Assembly: GCA_036638975.1 (NCBI GenBank)
Contig: JAVWJP010000004.1
Location: forward strand, 1 to 64,000
Origin: JAVWJP01 sp036638975
GTDB lineage: Bacteria; Bacillota; Clostridia; Oscillospirales; Ruminococcaceae
DNA: 64,000 nt
Direction: 5' to 3'
Both the position numbers and the translations under genes were made by a program. The notes beneath the pieces are model-generated. The model was not told the DNA's origin. It did no database searches and worked only from the letters and a program-made list of their open reading frames with translations. Shown here piece after piece: positions 26,232 to 35,360 of the stretch; the first letter of the stretch is position 1, and every line of letters begins with the position of its first letter.

Positions 26232-27716
26232 TTATTTATGATACAGCTTTTTTGTTTGATATTGCGGCTCGCAGGTTAAATTCATTCCAAGCTTTTTAAA
26301 TACCAAATCGTCAACCTGCGAAAGTATTACAGACGAATGTGCCTCGCACCCGCGCAATTTTTCAAGCTGGCGCATGGCAAGCTCTGCCGTGGGGCTTGTG
26401 GCGGCGCTCATAGAAAGCGCTATAAGTGTTTCGTCAGTGTGCAGACGCGGGTTTCTGTTGCCTAAATGGTCAATCTTCAGGTGCTGTATGGGCTCTATAA
26501 TTATCGGCGAAATTAAATGAATATCGTGGCTTATTCCGCCCATATATTTAAGCGCATTAAGCAGTGCCGCCGAGGACGCACCCAAAAGCGAGGTTGTCTT
26601 ACCCGTTATTATAGTTCCGTCCGGCAGCTCTATAGCGGCGGCAGGCATACCCGTGTCTTCGGCTCTTTTGCGGGCAAGCACGCCCACAGGTCTGTCGGTT
26701 ATAGCTACCCCCGCTTGGTTCATCAAAAGCTCTATCTTATACACAGCGGCTTCGTCCGCTCGCCCTATACGCCTGTCGCACAGTGTGTGGTAATATCTTC
26801 TAATAATCTCCTGCTTACTTGCGGCTCTTACAAGGTTATCGTCAGTAATGCAGTAGCCCGCCATATTAACGCCCATATCCGTAGGCGATTTATACGGGCT
26901 TTCGCCGAATATTTTTTTAAAGATGGTATTTAAAACCGGAAATATCTCAACGTCGCGGTTGTAATTTACGGTTGTTATACCGTACGCCTCTAAATGGAAG
27001 GGGTCTATCATATTTACATCGTTAAGATCCGCCGTAGCCGCTTCATATGCAAGGTTTACAGGGTGTTTAAGCGGAAGATTCCATATCGGAAAGGTTTCAA
27101 ACTTAGAGTAACCGGCTTTTATTCCTCTTTTATACTCGTGGTAGAGCTGCGAAAGGCATATTGCCATTTTGCCGCTGCCCGGTCCCGGTGCCGTCACAAC
27201 GACAAGCGGGCGGGTAGTTTCTATATACTCGTTTTTTCCATATCCGTCGTCACTTACTATAAGCGGAATATTTGAAGGATATCCGGCTATCGGGAAGTGC
27301 AAAAACACCCTCATGCCCAAGCCCTCAAGCCTTTTTTTAAACACATCTGCCGCAGGCTGCCCCGAGTACTGAGAAATAACTATGCTGCCAACATACAGCT
27401 CTATGCCGCGAAAAGCATCTATAAGGCGCAAAACATCAAGGTCGTAGGTGATTCCAAGGTCGCCGCGCACCTTGTTTTTTTCTATATCAGCCGCATTTAT
27501 AACTATAACTATCTCCGCAATGTCACGCAGCTCCTCAAGCATCTTTACCTTGCTGTCGGGCGCAAAGCCCGGCAATACGCGCGAAGCATGAAAGTCATCA
27601 AACAGCTTTCCGCCAAACTCCAAATAAAGCTTATTGTCCGATTGCTCTATGCGCTGTGCTATCTGCTCTGCCTGCATTTTTAAATATTTTTTGTTGTCAA
27701 ACCCTACCTCCGCCAT
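26232..27716 (-). CDS. DUF1846 domain protein
   Basis: A 494-residue protein of the DUF1846 family (PF08903), conserved in Firmicutes and without a settled function. It has a nucleotide-binding-like segment VVVTAPGPGSGKMAICLSQLYHEYKRG and the family motif GVNMAGYCITDDN. No signal peptide or membrane segment. The start is ATG at 27716 (MAEVGFDNKKYLK), seven bases after GGAGGT; the GTG at 27734 overlaps the SD and is rejected. A structure-based ATP or nucleotide link has been suggested for the fold, but I do not assign an activity. Confidence 0.85.
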   Translation of the reverse strand: MAEVGFDNKKYLKMQAEQIAQRIEQSDNKLYLEFGGKLFDDFHASRVLPGFAPDSKVKMLEELRDIAEIVIVINAADIEKNKVRGDLGITYDLDVLRLIDAFRGIELYVGSIVISQYSGQPAADVFKKRLEGLGMRVFLHFPIAGYPSNIPLIVSDDGYGKNEYIETTRPLVVVTAPGPGSGKMAICLSQLYHEYKRGIKAGYSKFETFPIWNLPLKHPVNLAYEAATADLNDVNMIDPFHLEAYGITTVNYNRDVEIFPVLNTIFKKIFGESPYKSPTDMGVNMAGYCITDDNLVRAASKQEIIRRYYHTLCDRRIGRADEAAVYKIELLMNQAGVAITDRPVGVLARKRAEDTGMPAAAIELPDGTIITGKTTSLLGASSAALLNALKYMGGISHDIHLISPIIIEPIQHLKIDHLGNRNPRLHTDETLIALSMSAATSPTAELAMRQLEKLRGCEAHSSVILSQVDDLVFKKLGMNLTCEPQYQTKKLYHK

Positions 27717-27800
27717 ACTTTCTACCTCCGTCACGCTATAAGCGCTCTGTTTACTATTATAGAGAATTTAAGCAAGAAAAGCAAGCCGCACACGCAAAAA

Positions 27801-27832
27801 CAAGGGGCTGTACCGCAAAGTACAGCCCCTTG
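27801..27832 (-). terminator. Terminator of the S10-spc-alpha operon
   Basis: Perfect 13-bp stem CAAGGGGCTGTAC (27801-27813) / GTACAGCCCCTTG (27820-27832), loop of six, followed on the minus strand by TTTTTG. It lies 24 bases past the rplQ stop. Confidence 0.95.
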
Positions 27833-27855
27833 TATAACGTGCTATAAAAAATAAA

Positions 27856-28197
27856 TTAGATAAGCTCAATAATTGCCATCTCAGCGGCGTCACCGCGGCG
27901 CGGACCAATGCGAACTATGCGAGTATACCCGCCGTTTCTCTCCTTGTATTTAGGAGAAATCTCGTCCATCAGCTTTTTTGCCACGTTCTCTTTTGTTATA
28001 AAAGAAAATATCTGACGCTTGGAGTGGAGATTGTCTTGTTTGCCTATTGTAATCATTTTCTCGGCCATAGCACGAACTTCCTTTGCCCTTGTTACTGTAG
28101 TTTCTATCTTTCCATTTTCAAAAAGATAAGTAACCATAGCTCTGAGCATTGCTTTTCTTGAGTCGGACGCTCTACCGAGTTTTCTGGTACCTGGCAT
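27856..28197 (-). CDS. rplQ: 50S ribosomal protein L17
   Basis: 113 residues, full length for bacterial L17, starting MPGTRKLGRASDSRKAMLRAM and ending with RIGPRRGDAAEMAIIELI. It binds 23S rRNA near the exit tunnel. Last gene of the operon, 47 bases after rpoA. Confidence 0.97.
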   Translation of the reverse strand: MPGTRKLGRASDSRKAMLRAMVTYLFENGKIETTVTRAKEVRAMAEKMITIGKQDNLHSKRQIFSFITKENVAKKLMDEISPKYKERNGGYTRIVRIGPRRGDAAEMAIIELI

Positions 28198-28244
28198 CGA
28201 AATTCACTCCTTTACCGGTTTATGAAAATACATAAACGAAGTAA

Positions 28245-29210
28245 TTATTCTTCTTCCTGGTTAAGGTCAAAGCCCAGCGACTTTAGCTTGGCTATAACCT
28301 CCTCCAGAGATTTTTTACCGAGGTTACGAACCTTCATCATTTCGTCCTCAGATTTGCTAATAAGGTCTTCCACCGTGTTAATGCCTGCTCGTTTAAGGCA
28401 ATTGAAAGAGCGAACAGACAGGTCAAGTTCTTCAATGGTCATCTCAAGAACTCTTTCCTTCGCGTTATCATCTTTTTCTACCATTATTTCGCTGTGATAC
28501 GCGTCATCAGAAAGATCCACAAACAGGTTGAGATGCTCGTTGAGGACCTTGGCTCCAAGAGAAACGGCCTCTTTGGCAGAAATTGTGCCATCGGTCCATA
28601 TCTCAAGAGTAAGTTTGTCGTAATCGGTAATCTGCTCTACGCGAGTGTTTTCTACCGTGTAATTCACTTTTAACACCGGCGTATAAATGCTGTCTACCGG
28701 TATTACGCCCAATGTTTGCTGCGCAGCAGGCGCCTGCATTGCTATTTTATTACGCTCTGCCGAAACATAGCCTCTGCCATGGTCAAGCGTAATTTCCATA
28801 TACAGCTTTGCGCCCTCGCCCAATGTAGCAATATGCATATTTGGGTCTAATATATCAACCTCTGCGTCCTCTTTTATAGAGCCCGCAGTAACCTCACACT
28901 CGCCGCTTGCATCTATGACAACCGTTTTTGGTCCGTCGCAATACAGCTTAGTAGTAAGCCCCTTGATGTTTAAGACAATCTCTGTTAGGTCCTCTTTAAC
29001 ACCCGGAATAGTTGAAAATTCATGCTGCACGCCGTCTATCTTTACAGATGTAGCGGCAACACCGGGAAGCGAGGAGAGTAGCACACGTCTTAGGCTGTTA
29101 CCTAATGTTGTACCAAAGCCGCGTTCGAGAGGTTCCACAACAAATCTGCCGTAGGTTCCGTCGGATTTAATCTCCGCTGTCTCAATTCTTGGCTTCTCTA
29201 TCTCTATCAT
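28245..29210 (-). CDS. rpoA: RNA polymerase alpha subunit
   Basis: 321 residues. The N-terminal domain (about 1-230), with FVVEPLERGFGTTLGNSLRRVLLSSLPG, dimerises and binds beta and beta-prime. A short acidic linker with DDNAKERV joins it to the C-terminal domain (about 255-315, LDLSVRSFNCLKRAGINTVEDL), which contacts UP elements and activators. It ends in a glutamate-rich tail. Placed between rpsD and rplQ as in other bacteria. Confidence 0.98.
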   Translation of the reverse strand: MIEIEKPRIETAEIKSDGTYGRFVVEPLERGFGTTLGNSLRRVLLSSLPGVAATSVKIDGVQHEFSTIPGVKEDLTEIVLNIKGLTTKLYCDGPKTVVIDASGECEVTAGSIKEDAEVDILDPNMHIATLGEGAKLYMEITLDHGRGYVSAERNKIAMQAPAAQQTLGVIPVDSIYTPVLKVNYTVENTRVEQITDYDKLTLEIWTDGTISAKEAVSLGAKVLNEHLNLFVDLSDDAYHSEIMVEKDDNAKERVLEMTIEELDLSVRSFNCLKRAGINTVEDLISKSEDEMMKVRNLGKKSLEEVIAKLKSLGFDLNQEEE

Positions 29211-29290
29211 TTAAAACCCTCCTTATATGACGGATGTGATTAGTACCCGCCGTCTTTTTTCGCGCCCCCATGCCAATTGGTCTGTGCTTA

Positions 29291-29923
29291 TTACTTGGAG
29301 TAAAGCTCGACTATCAGATGCTCTTCCACCTCAAGGTCAATGTCCTCGCGGTTAGGAAGCGACACTACGCGAGAGGTAAGCTTTGTGCCGTCTACCTCAA
29401 GCCATTTGGGGAACGGACGAGAGCCGTTTGCCTCTAGTATTGCCTTGCATTTGTCGGTGTTTTTAAAGTTATCGGCTACAGCTATTACTTCTCCGGCCTT
29501 TAAAAGGTACGAAGGAATATTAACTTTTTTACCGTCAACTGTAAAATGTCCGTGCAACACTAACTGACGTGCTTCTTTACGAGAGCAGGCAAAGCCCGAC
29601 CTGTAAACGGCGTTGTCTATGCGGGTTTCTAAGATACGAAGCAGGTTTTCACCTGTTATTCCGCTCTGACGCTCTGCCATTTCGTAGTATTTATAGAATT
29701 GTCCTTCTAAAACACCGTAAAAACGTCTGGCAGTTTGTTTAGCGCGAAGCTGTAGTCCGTATTCGGACACTTTTTTGCGGCTTTGGCCATGCTGACCTGG
29801 TGTTAATGAATCTTTCCTTGCATTAATGGCGCACTTGTCCGAATAACATCTCTCGCCTTTAAGGAAAAGCTTAGCACCTTCGCGTCTGCATAATCTGCAC
29901 ACCGCACCGGTATATCTTGCCAT
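29291..29923 (-). CDS. rpsD: 30S ribosomal protein S4
   Basis: 210 residues with an N-terminal zinc-type motif CRLCRREGAKLFLKGERCYSDKC (four cysteines retained) and the central S4 RNA-binding domain RLDNxVYRSGFA-like (RIDNAVYRSGFACSRKEARQLVLHGHFTVDGK). It nucleates assembly of the 30S body and often represses its own operon. Confidence 0.98.
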   Translation of the reverse strand: MARYTGAVCRLCRREGAKLFLKGERCYSDKCAINARKDSLTPGQHGQSRKKVSEYGLQLRAKQTARRFYGVLEGQFYKYYEMAERQSGITGENLLRILETRIDNAVYRSGFACSRKEARQLVLHGHFTVDGKKVNIPSYLLKAGEVIAVADNFKNTDKCKAILEANGSRPFPKWLEVDGTKLTSRVVSLPNREDIDLEVEEHLIVELYSK

Positions 29924-29950
29924 TTGGTTACACCTCCTGTTACTGTGTGA

Positions 29951-30352
29951 TTAGACGCGTCTTCTTTTTGGTGGTCTGCAGCCATTATGCGGAATGGGGG
30001 TAACATCTTTAATCATGTTTACCTCAAGACCTGCTTGCTGAAGCGCACGAATAGCAGCCTCACGTCCTGAACCCGGTCCTTTAACAAAAACCTCAACCGA
30101 TTTTAATCCATGTTCCATAGCTGCCTTTGCGGCAGTTTCTGCGGCTGTTTGCGCAGCAAACGGTGTAGACTTTTTAGAGCCTCTAAAGCCCAAGCCGCCC
30201 GCACTCGCCCATGACAACGCGTTGCCCTGAACATCTGTGATTGTTACGATTGTGTTGTTAAATGTGGACTGGATATGTGCGGCGCCACGTTCTATGTTTT
30301 TCTTTTCGCGGCGACGTCGAGTGGCTTTCTTTGTAGTAGCAACTTTTGCCAT
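29951..30352 (-). CDS. rpsK: 30S ribosomal protein S11
   Basis: 133 residues. Start at ATG 30352 (MAKVATTKKATRRRRE) nine bases after GGAGGG; the longer in-frame ORF to 30427 runs into rpsM and is rejected. The platform-binding core GAAHIQSTFNNTIVTITD and the C-terminal PIPHNGCRPPKRRRV are typical. Confidence 0.97.
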   Translation of the reverse strand: MAKVATTKKATRRRREKKNIERGAAHIQSTFNNTIVTITDVQGNALSWASAGGLGFRGSKKSTPFAAQTAAETAAKAAMEHGLKSVEVFVKGPGSGREAAIRALQQAGLEVNMIKDVTPIPHNGCRPPKRRRV

Positions 30353-30374
30353 CTCTTTGATCCCTCCAGTTGGA

Positions 30375-30743
30375 TTATTTCTTCTTGTTGGCCATGGTCT
30401 TCTTCGGTCCTTTGCGTGTTCTTGCATTTGTCTTAGAACGCTGTCCTCTTACAGGCAAGCCTTTTCTATGACGTCCGCCACGATAACAGCCGATTTCTAC
30501 CAGCCTTTTGATGTTGAGCGCCACTTCACGACGAAGGTCGCCCTCTACTTGGCAGTTTTTGTCAATGTATTCGCGAAGCTTAGCCAAATCATCTTCAGAT
30601 AAATCCTTGACACGAATGTCAGGGCTTACACCTGTAGCTTTAATAATATCTCTCGCCTGTTGACGACCGATACCGAAGATGTAGGTTAAGCCTATTTCGA
30701 TTCGCTTCTCGCGAGGCAAATCGATACCAGCTATACGAGCCAT
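30375..30743 (-). CDS. rpsM: 30S ribosomal protein S13
   Basis: 122 residues, begins MARIAGIDLPREKRIEIGLTYI and ends with the basic tail RGLPVRGQR-type (HRKGLPVRGQRSKTNARTRKG). It contacts the P-site tRNA and the 30S-50S bridge. Confidence 0.98.
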   Translation of the reverse strand: MARIAGIDLPREKRIEIGLTYIFGIGRQQARDIIKATGVSPDIRVKDLSEDDLAKLREYIDKNCQVEGDLRREVALNIKRLVEIGCYRGGRHRKGLPVRGQRSKTNARTRKGPKKTMANKKK

Positions 30744-30802
30744 ATACTTGTTGCACCTCCATTATATAGTCTTAAAACTATACCAGTTCTCATCTGCAAG
30801 CC

Positions 30803-30916
30803 CTAGCCTTGACGCTGCTTGTGCTTAGGGTTGGAACAGATTACCATGATACGACCTTTGCGTTTGATGATCTTGCATTTTTCGCAGATGGGTTTCACTG
30901 AAGGTCTTACTTTCAT
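30803..30916 (-). CDS. rpmJ: 50S ribosomal protein L36
   Basis: 37 residues, read directly from the minus strand: MKVRPSVKPICEKCKIIKR, then KGRIMVICSNPKHKQRQG. Zinc ligands C11, C14, C27 and H32 are all kept, so this is the zinc-binding (C+) form. AGGAGG lies ahead of the ATG. Flanked by infA and rpsM as usual. Confidence 0.97.
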   Translation of the reverse strand: MKVRPSVKPICEKCKIIKRKGRIMVICSNPKHKQRQG

Positions 30917-30977
30917 TTGAAATTACCTCCTTAGTAGCTGCCGCTTAAAGCAGCGCATTGGCTATATTACAAAAGCA

Positions 30978-31196
30978 CTACTTAGAGCGCCATGTAATGC
31001 GTCCCTTTGTGAGATCGTACGGTGACATCTCTACCGTAACTTTATCTCCCGGCAAAATGCGAATGAAGTTCATACGCAGCTTGCCCGAAATGTGTGCCAA
31101 AATAACGTGTCCGTTTGGCAGCTCAACTTGAAATTGAGCGTTTGGCAGGGCATCAACGACTGTTCCTTCAATCTCAATTACGTCTTCCTTAGACAA
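30978..31196 (-). CDS. infA: Translation initiation factor IF-1
   Basis: 72 residues, one OB-fold: MSKEDVIEIEGTVVDALPNAQF with ISGKLRMNFIRILPGDKVTVE. It binds the 30S A site during initiation. Normal length and place. Confidence 0.98.
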   Translation of the reverse strand: MSKEDVIEIEGTVVDALPNAQFQVELPNGHVILAHISGKLRMNFIRILPGDKVTVEMSPYDLTKGRITWRSK

Positions 31197-31224
31197 GTGT
31201 TTTTACCTCCCTTGGTGGACGGGG

Positions 31225-31476
31225 CTAAACGTTTTGGGGGTTATTGTAAGCCCTAAGCGCTTGCCTAATCTGATTGTTTGTAGTTAAATCTTCCACAGAA
31301 AGCACCGTTTTGGTTGGTTTTAGATGTTTTTGGTTTTTACGTTTGGGCTTTTCAATCCTTCGCAGCTTTCCGTCACAGATAAATGCAAAGTCATCTTCCA
31401 GCTTCATTACGACATAAAACCTGTCAGCATCATGCCCATAAGCCGATTTAACCACACAGCCTTTTTCTATAAGCAT
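31225..31476 (-). CDS. KOW-domain RNA-binding protein (L14e-like)
   Basis: An 83-residue protein with an N-terminal KOW/SH3-like barrel (GCVVKSAYGHDADRFYVVMKLEDDFAFICDGKLRRIEKPKRKNQKH) and a short polar C-terminal helix. It resembles the KOW proteins found between map and infA in many Clostridia, which are similar to archaeal L14e. Position in the operon suggests a ribosomal or ribosome-assembly role; no function is established. SD GAGGAA before ATG. Confidence 0.8.
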   Translation of the reverse strand: MLIEKGCVVKSAYGHDADRFYVVMKLEDDFAFICDGKLRRIEKPKRKNQKHLKPTKTVLSVEDLTTNNQIRQALRAYNNPQNV

Positions 31477-31489
31477 TCGCGGTTCCTCC

Positions 31490-32236
31490 TTAAGCTCTTG
31501 TCAAAATTACCGGTCCATTTTCGGTAATTGCAATGGTGTGCTCAAAGTGCGCCGCAAGGCTTCCGCTTTTGCTAACCGTTGTCCACCCGTCGGCAAGAAC
31601 TTTTACGTCCTCTCCGCGTAGGTTTACCATAGGTTCTATAGCAATTGTCATACCGGGTACAAGACGAATGCCGTGCCCCGCCGTCCCATAGTTTGGAACC
31701 TCGGGGTCCTCGTGAAGCTTTGTACCTACACCATGCCCCACAAATTTACGAACCACCGCGTACCCCTGTGCCTCTATATAAGTTTGCACGGTACTTCCGA
31801 TATCGCCCAAGCGAGCACCGGGCACCGCCGCTTTTATAGCAAGATACAGGCTTTTTTCAGTTGCGTCCATCAGGCTTTTTGCCTCCGGCGAAACATTACC
31901 TGCGGCATACGTTGCTGCATTATCTCCGTGGTAGCCATTATAAAAAGCCCCCACATCTATGCTTACAATGTCACCGTTTGCAATCTTCCGCCCAGAGGGT
32001 ATGCCATGAATTACTACCTCGTTTATAGATATACAAGCGCTTCCGGGGAAGCCTCCGTAACCTAAAAACGAAGGAGTCGCGCCGCTTTTAACAATAAACT
32101 TTTTTATAATATTGTCGATTTCGCGGGTTGTTATACCCACTTCCACCGCCGCTCCTCCGGCTTGCAGTGCCTGTGCCGACAGCTTGCAGGCCTCTGACAT
32201 AAGCTTTAGCTCACCGGAAGTTTTAAGAGAAACCAT
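31490..32236 (-). CDS. map: Methionine aminopeptidase, type I
   Basis: 248 residues. The five metal ligands can be found in SIDVGAFYNGYHGDNA (two Asp), HGVGTKLHEDP (His), AIEPMV (Glu) and FEHTIAI (Glu). It removes the N-terminal Met from new proteins. Starts two bases from the adk stop. Confidence 0.97.
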   Translation of the reverse strand: MVSLKTSGELKLMSEACKLSAQALQAGGAAVEVGITTREIDNIIKKFIVKSGATPSFLGYGGFPGSACISINEVVIHGIPSGRKIANGDIVSIDVGAFYNGYHGDNAATYAAGNVSPEAKSLMDATEKSLYLAIKAAVPGARLGDIGSTVQTYIEAQGYAVVRKFVGHGVGTKLHEDPEVPNYGTAGHGIRLVPGMTIAIEPMVNLRGEDVKVLADGWTTVSKSGSLAAHFEHTIAITENGPVILTRA

Positions 32237-32238
32237 TT

Positions 32239-32871
32239 TTACGCCTCCAGCGCGGCAAATATAAGTTTTGTCGTGTCCGCAATTTCCTCTTGTCCCTCGA
32301 CTATAACAAGCTTACCTGTTTTTTCGTAGTAGGCTTTAAGAGGTTCTGTTTGCTCACTGTAAACTTTTAAACGCGCACGAATTGTTTCAGGCTGGTCGTC
32401 CTTGCGGATTATAAGCTTGCCGCCGCATTTTGCACAATCGGTATCGTTGACAGATGGATTATGCACAATATGGTACGAGCTGCCGCAGGCTTCGCAAACC
32501 CTGCGTCCGGAAAGCCTTGTTTCAATTTTACCAAACGGAACTTCAATATCAATTACCTTATCAATGCGAACTCCCATGCTGTCAAGGGCCTCCGCCTGTG
32601 GAACTGTTCTTGGAAAACCGTCCAGTATAAAACCATTTTTGCAATCATCTTTAGCAAGACGCTCTTTTATAATTGCAATAACAACCTCGTCCGGTACAAG
32701 CGCACCCGAATCCATAAAGGATTTTGCGCGCAAACCCATTTCTGTGCCGTTTTTTAGAGCTTCACGAATCATATTGCCGGTACTTACGGCGGGAATAGCA
32801 AATTTTTCACAGATAAAATCAGCCTGTGTCCCTTTGCCTGCGCCGGGTGCTCCGAGTAAAATCAGATTCAT
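32239..32871 (-). CDS. adk: Adenylate kinase, zinc-LID form
   Basis: 210 residues. P-loop GAPGAGKGT is at residues 7-15, and the NMP-binding and LID domains are both present. The LID holds a four-cysteine zinc site (CEACG and CAKCG), typical of Gram-positive enzymes. It interconverts ATP+AMP and 2 ADP. Ten bases downstream of secY. Confidence 0.98.
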   Translation of the reverse strand: MNLILLGAPGAGKGTQADFICEKFAIPAVSTGNMIREALKNGTEMGLRAKSFMDSGALVPDEVVIAIIKERLAKDDCKNGFILDGFPRTVPQAEALDSMGVRIDKVIDIEVPFGKIETRLSGRRVCEACGSSYHIVHNPSVNDTDCAKCGGKLIIRKDDQPETIRARLKVYSEQTEPLKAYYEKTGKLVIVEGQEEIADTTKLIFAALEA

Positions 32872-32881
32872 ATCTACACTC

Positions 32882-34192
32882 CTATTCTAAGAAACCTTTG
32901 TAGTGACGCATCATCATTTGAGATTCCAACTGACGCATCGTGTCAAGCGCAACACCTACAATGATAAGAATGCTTGTGCCGCCCAGCGAAATATTCATTT
33001 TTGTTATAGCACCAAGGCCTATTGGCAAGATGGCGATAACAGCTAAGAACAAAGCACCGATAAGCGTAATTTTTGAAATAACCTTTGATATAAACTCTGA
33101 CGTTGGACGACCCGGACGTATGCCCGGAATGCCTCCGTTGTTTTTTTGAAGGTTATTTGCCATTTCAATCGGATTATACTGAACAGCTACATAGAAGTAG
33201 TTGAACGCTATAATGAGAAGGAAATAGAGCGCCGCATATGCAAAGTTGTTGTAATTGAACATCGACAAAAACTTATACAAAAACGACTGTGTTTGTTCCA
33301 TTGTCGGAGCTGCATAGGCAAACCCCTTTATTGTACCCGGTATAGAAAGCAGCGCAGAAGCAAAAATTATAGGAAGCACGCCCGACATATTTACCTTTAT
33401 GGGGATATGTGTGGACTGCCCGCCGTACATTTTGCGCCCGACAACACGCTTTGCATATTGCACCGGAATGCGTCTTTCGGCATTTGTCATAAGAACTATA
33501 AAGCCTATTATAGCCACAAACAAAATGAGAACAAGCGGAACTAAGAAATAGTACTGTGTTTCGCCCTTGTTTGCAAGCTCTATATACTGCCAAAGCTTCA
33601 TAGCGGCCGAAGGACCTCTTGAAACGATACCCGCAAACAGCATCATAGATATGCCGTTTCCTATTCCGTTTTGGTCTATAAGCTCGCCCAGCCAAATTAT
33701 AAGACACGCGCCTGCCGTAAACGTAGTAACAATAACTACAGCCGAAAACCAAAAGCCAAAGCCTGTGGGGTGTGTAAGCGCTCCGACGTTTTTAAGCATA
33801 AGAAAATATGCTATAGCCTGAACAAGTGCAAGCCCCACCGAGGTATAACGGGTAATTTTGTTAATTTGCTTTCTGCCCTCTTCGCCCTCTTTTGCCAGCT
33901 TTTCAAGCGCCGGTATGGCTATTGTTAAAAGCTGAATTACGATTGAAGCCGTAATGTAAGGCGAAATAGACATTGCAAAAATTGTAGCGTTTGCAAACGC
34001 ACCACCGGTCAGAATATCAATGTAGCCCAAGAGGTTACCCTGTGTGGACACCATTTCTCTAAGTGCGGTAGGGTCTAAAAATGGCACGGGTATAACCGAA
34101 CCGATTCTGAATATTACGAGAATCATTAAGGTGTAAAGCAACTTTTTGCGAATCTCGGCTACACGCCAAGCATTTCTTAAAGTAGCAAACAC
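32882..34192 (-). CDS. secY: Protein translocase subunit SecY
   Basis: 436 residues with ten transmembrane helices. The start MFATLRNAWRVAEIRKKLLYTLMILVIFRIGSVIPVP and the plug-region sequence are typical, and the C-terminal cytosolic loop GIRPGRPTSEFISKVISKITLIGA is present. It is the channel used by SecA. Its start abuts the rplO stop with no gap. Confidence 0.98.
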   Translation of the reverse strand: MFATLRNAWRVAEIRKKLLYTLMILVIFRIGSVIPVPFLDPTALREMVSTQGNLLGYIDILTGGAFANATIFAMSISPYITASIVIQLLTIAIPALEKLAKEGEEGRKQINKITRYTSVGLALVQAIAYFLMLKNVGALTHPTGFGFWFSAVVIVTTFTAGACLIIWLGELIDQNGIGNGISMMLFAGIVSRGPSAAMKLWQYIELANKGETQYYFLVPLVLILFVAIIGFIVLMTNAERRIPVQYAKRVVGRKMYGGQSTHIPIKVNMSGVLPIIFASALLSIPGTIKGFAYAAPTMEQTQSFLYKFLSMFNYNNFAYAALYFLLIIAFNYFYVAVQYNPIEMANNLQKNNGGIPGIRPGRPTSEFISKVISKITLIGALFLAVIAILPIGLGAITKMNISLGGTSILIIVGVALDTMRQLESQMMMRHYKGFLE

Positions 34193-34636
34193 TTATTTCA
34201 CCTCCGCCGTTCCGCCCGCCTGCTCTATCTTCTGCTTAGCAGAACCAGAGAAAGCTGAAGCGGTAACAGTAAGCTTTTTTGTAAGCTCGCCGTTGCCAAG
34301 AACTTTTACTCCGTCCAGAGTTTTTTTAACAAGACCCGCAGCAACAATTGCCTGTGCATCTACAACAGCGCCGTTTTCAAACTTGTCTTCAAGCTCAGAA
34401 ACATTTACTGTGGCATAATGTGTAGCAAAAATATTAACGAAGCCTCTTTTAGGAACACGTCTTTGCAAAGGCATCTGTCCGCCTTCAAAGCCCGGCCTTA
34501 CGCCGCCGCCCGAACGCGCTTTTTGCCCCTTGTGCCCTTTACCGGCTGTTTTGCCGTTGCCGGAACCCGCGCCTCTGCCCTTACGGTAACATTCTTTGTT
34601 GGCGCCGGGAACCGCAGAAAGTTCATGCAGTTTCAT
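34193..34636 (-). CDS. rplO: 50S ribosomal protein L15
   Basis: 147 residues. N-terminal basic Gly-rich extension GSGNGKTAGKGHKGQKARSGGGVRPGFEGGQMPLQRRVPKRGF reaches into the 50S core; globular C-terminus follows. Immediately upstream of secY. Confidence 0.98.
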   Translation of the reverse strand: MKLHELSAVPGANKECYRKGRGAGSGNGKTAGKGHKGQKARSGGGVRPGFEGGQMPLQRRVPKRGFVNIFATHYATVNVSELEDKFENGAVVDAQAIVAAGLVKKTLDGVKVLGNGELTKKLTVTASAFSGSAKQKIEQAGGTAEVK

Positions 34637-34655
34637 AGTACTCGCACCTCCTTGC

Positions 34656-34832
34656 TTACTCTTCGGTTACCTCAATGAGGTGGGAAATTTTTGCAATTTT
34701 ACCCCTCGTAGATTCATTATCCGGTTGGATAGTGTGGTCTCCGATTACACGCAGACCCATGGAATTTGCAGTTGCAATCTGGTCGTTTTTTCTTCCAATA
34801 AAACTCTTAATCAGTTCAATTCTAAGCGCCAT
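34656..34832 (-). CDS. rpmD: 50S ribosomal protein L30
   Basis: 58 residues, found by reading the minus strand between rpsE and rplO: MALRIELIKSFIGRKNDQIA at the start and KIAKISHLIEVTEE at the end, the usual L30 ends. A GGAGG SD lies before the ATG. The gene is short, so simple ORF length filters miss it. Confidence 0.95.
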   Translation of the reverse strand: MALRIELIKSFIGRKNDQIATANSMGLRVIGDHTIQPDNESTRGKIAKISHLIEVTEE

Positions 34833-34844
34833 ACTGCACGCCTC

Positions 34845-35345
34845 CTATCCTAAAATTTCCCCCGCTGCTTTACCACGGGTTGCCGCTACCTGCTCTAAGC
34901 TGCGAAGCGACGAAAGCCCGTTAATAGTGGCTCTTACAACGTTGCATGGGTTGTTTGAACGCAAGCACTTCGTTCTTATATCGCGGATTCCCGCTGTTTC
35001 TAATACAGCACGAACGGGACCGCCCGCTATAACACCGGTACCTTGAGGAGCCGGCTTCATAAGAACTCTGCCTGCGCCGAACGCACCGATAACTTCGTGC
35101 GGAATTGTAGTGCCCTTCAGCGAAATTTTAATTAAATTTTTCTTTGCATCCTCAATTCCTTTGCGGATAGCATCCGGAACCTCAGAAGCTTTTCCCAATC
35201 CAAATCCGATAGTGCCGTTACCGTCACCGACTACGACAAGCGCAGCGAACTTGAAGATTCGACCACCTTTAACCGTTTTAGAAACACGGTTGATGGCCAC
35301 CACTCTTTCTTGCAAATCGAGTGTAGAAGCATCTATTCTTGCCAA
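34845..35345 (-). CDS. rpsE: 30S ribosomal protein S5
   Basis: 166 residues with the double-stranded-RNA-binding N-domain (LQERVVAINRVSKTVKGGRIFKFAALVVVGDGNG) and C-terminal GTGVIAGGPVRAVLETAGI. Involved in decoding accuracy. Confidence 0.98.
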   Translation of the reverse strand: MARIDASTLDLQERVVAINRVSKTVKGGRIFKFAALVVVGDGNGTIGFGLGKASEVPDAIRKGIEDAKKNLIKISLKGTTIPHEVIGAFGAGRVLMKPAPQGTGVIAGGPVRAVLETAGIRDIRTKCLRSNNPCNVVRATINGLSSLRSLEQVAATRGKAAGEILG

Positions 35346-35360
35346 AAGTATCCCTCCTTG

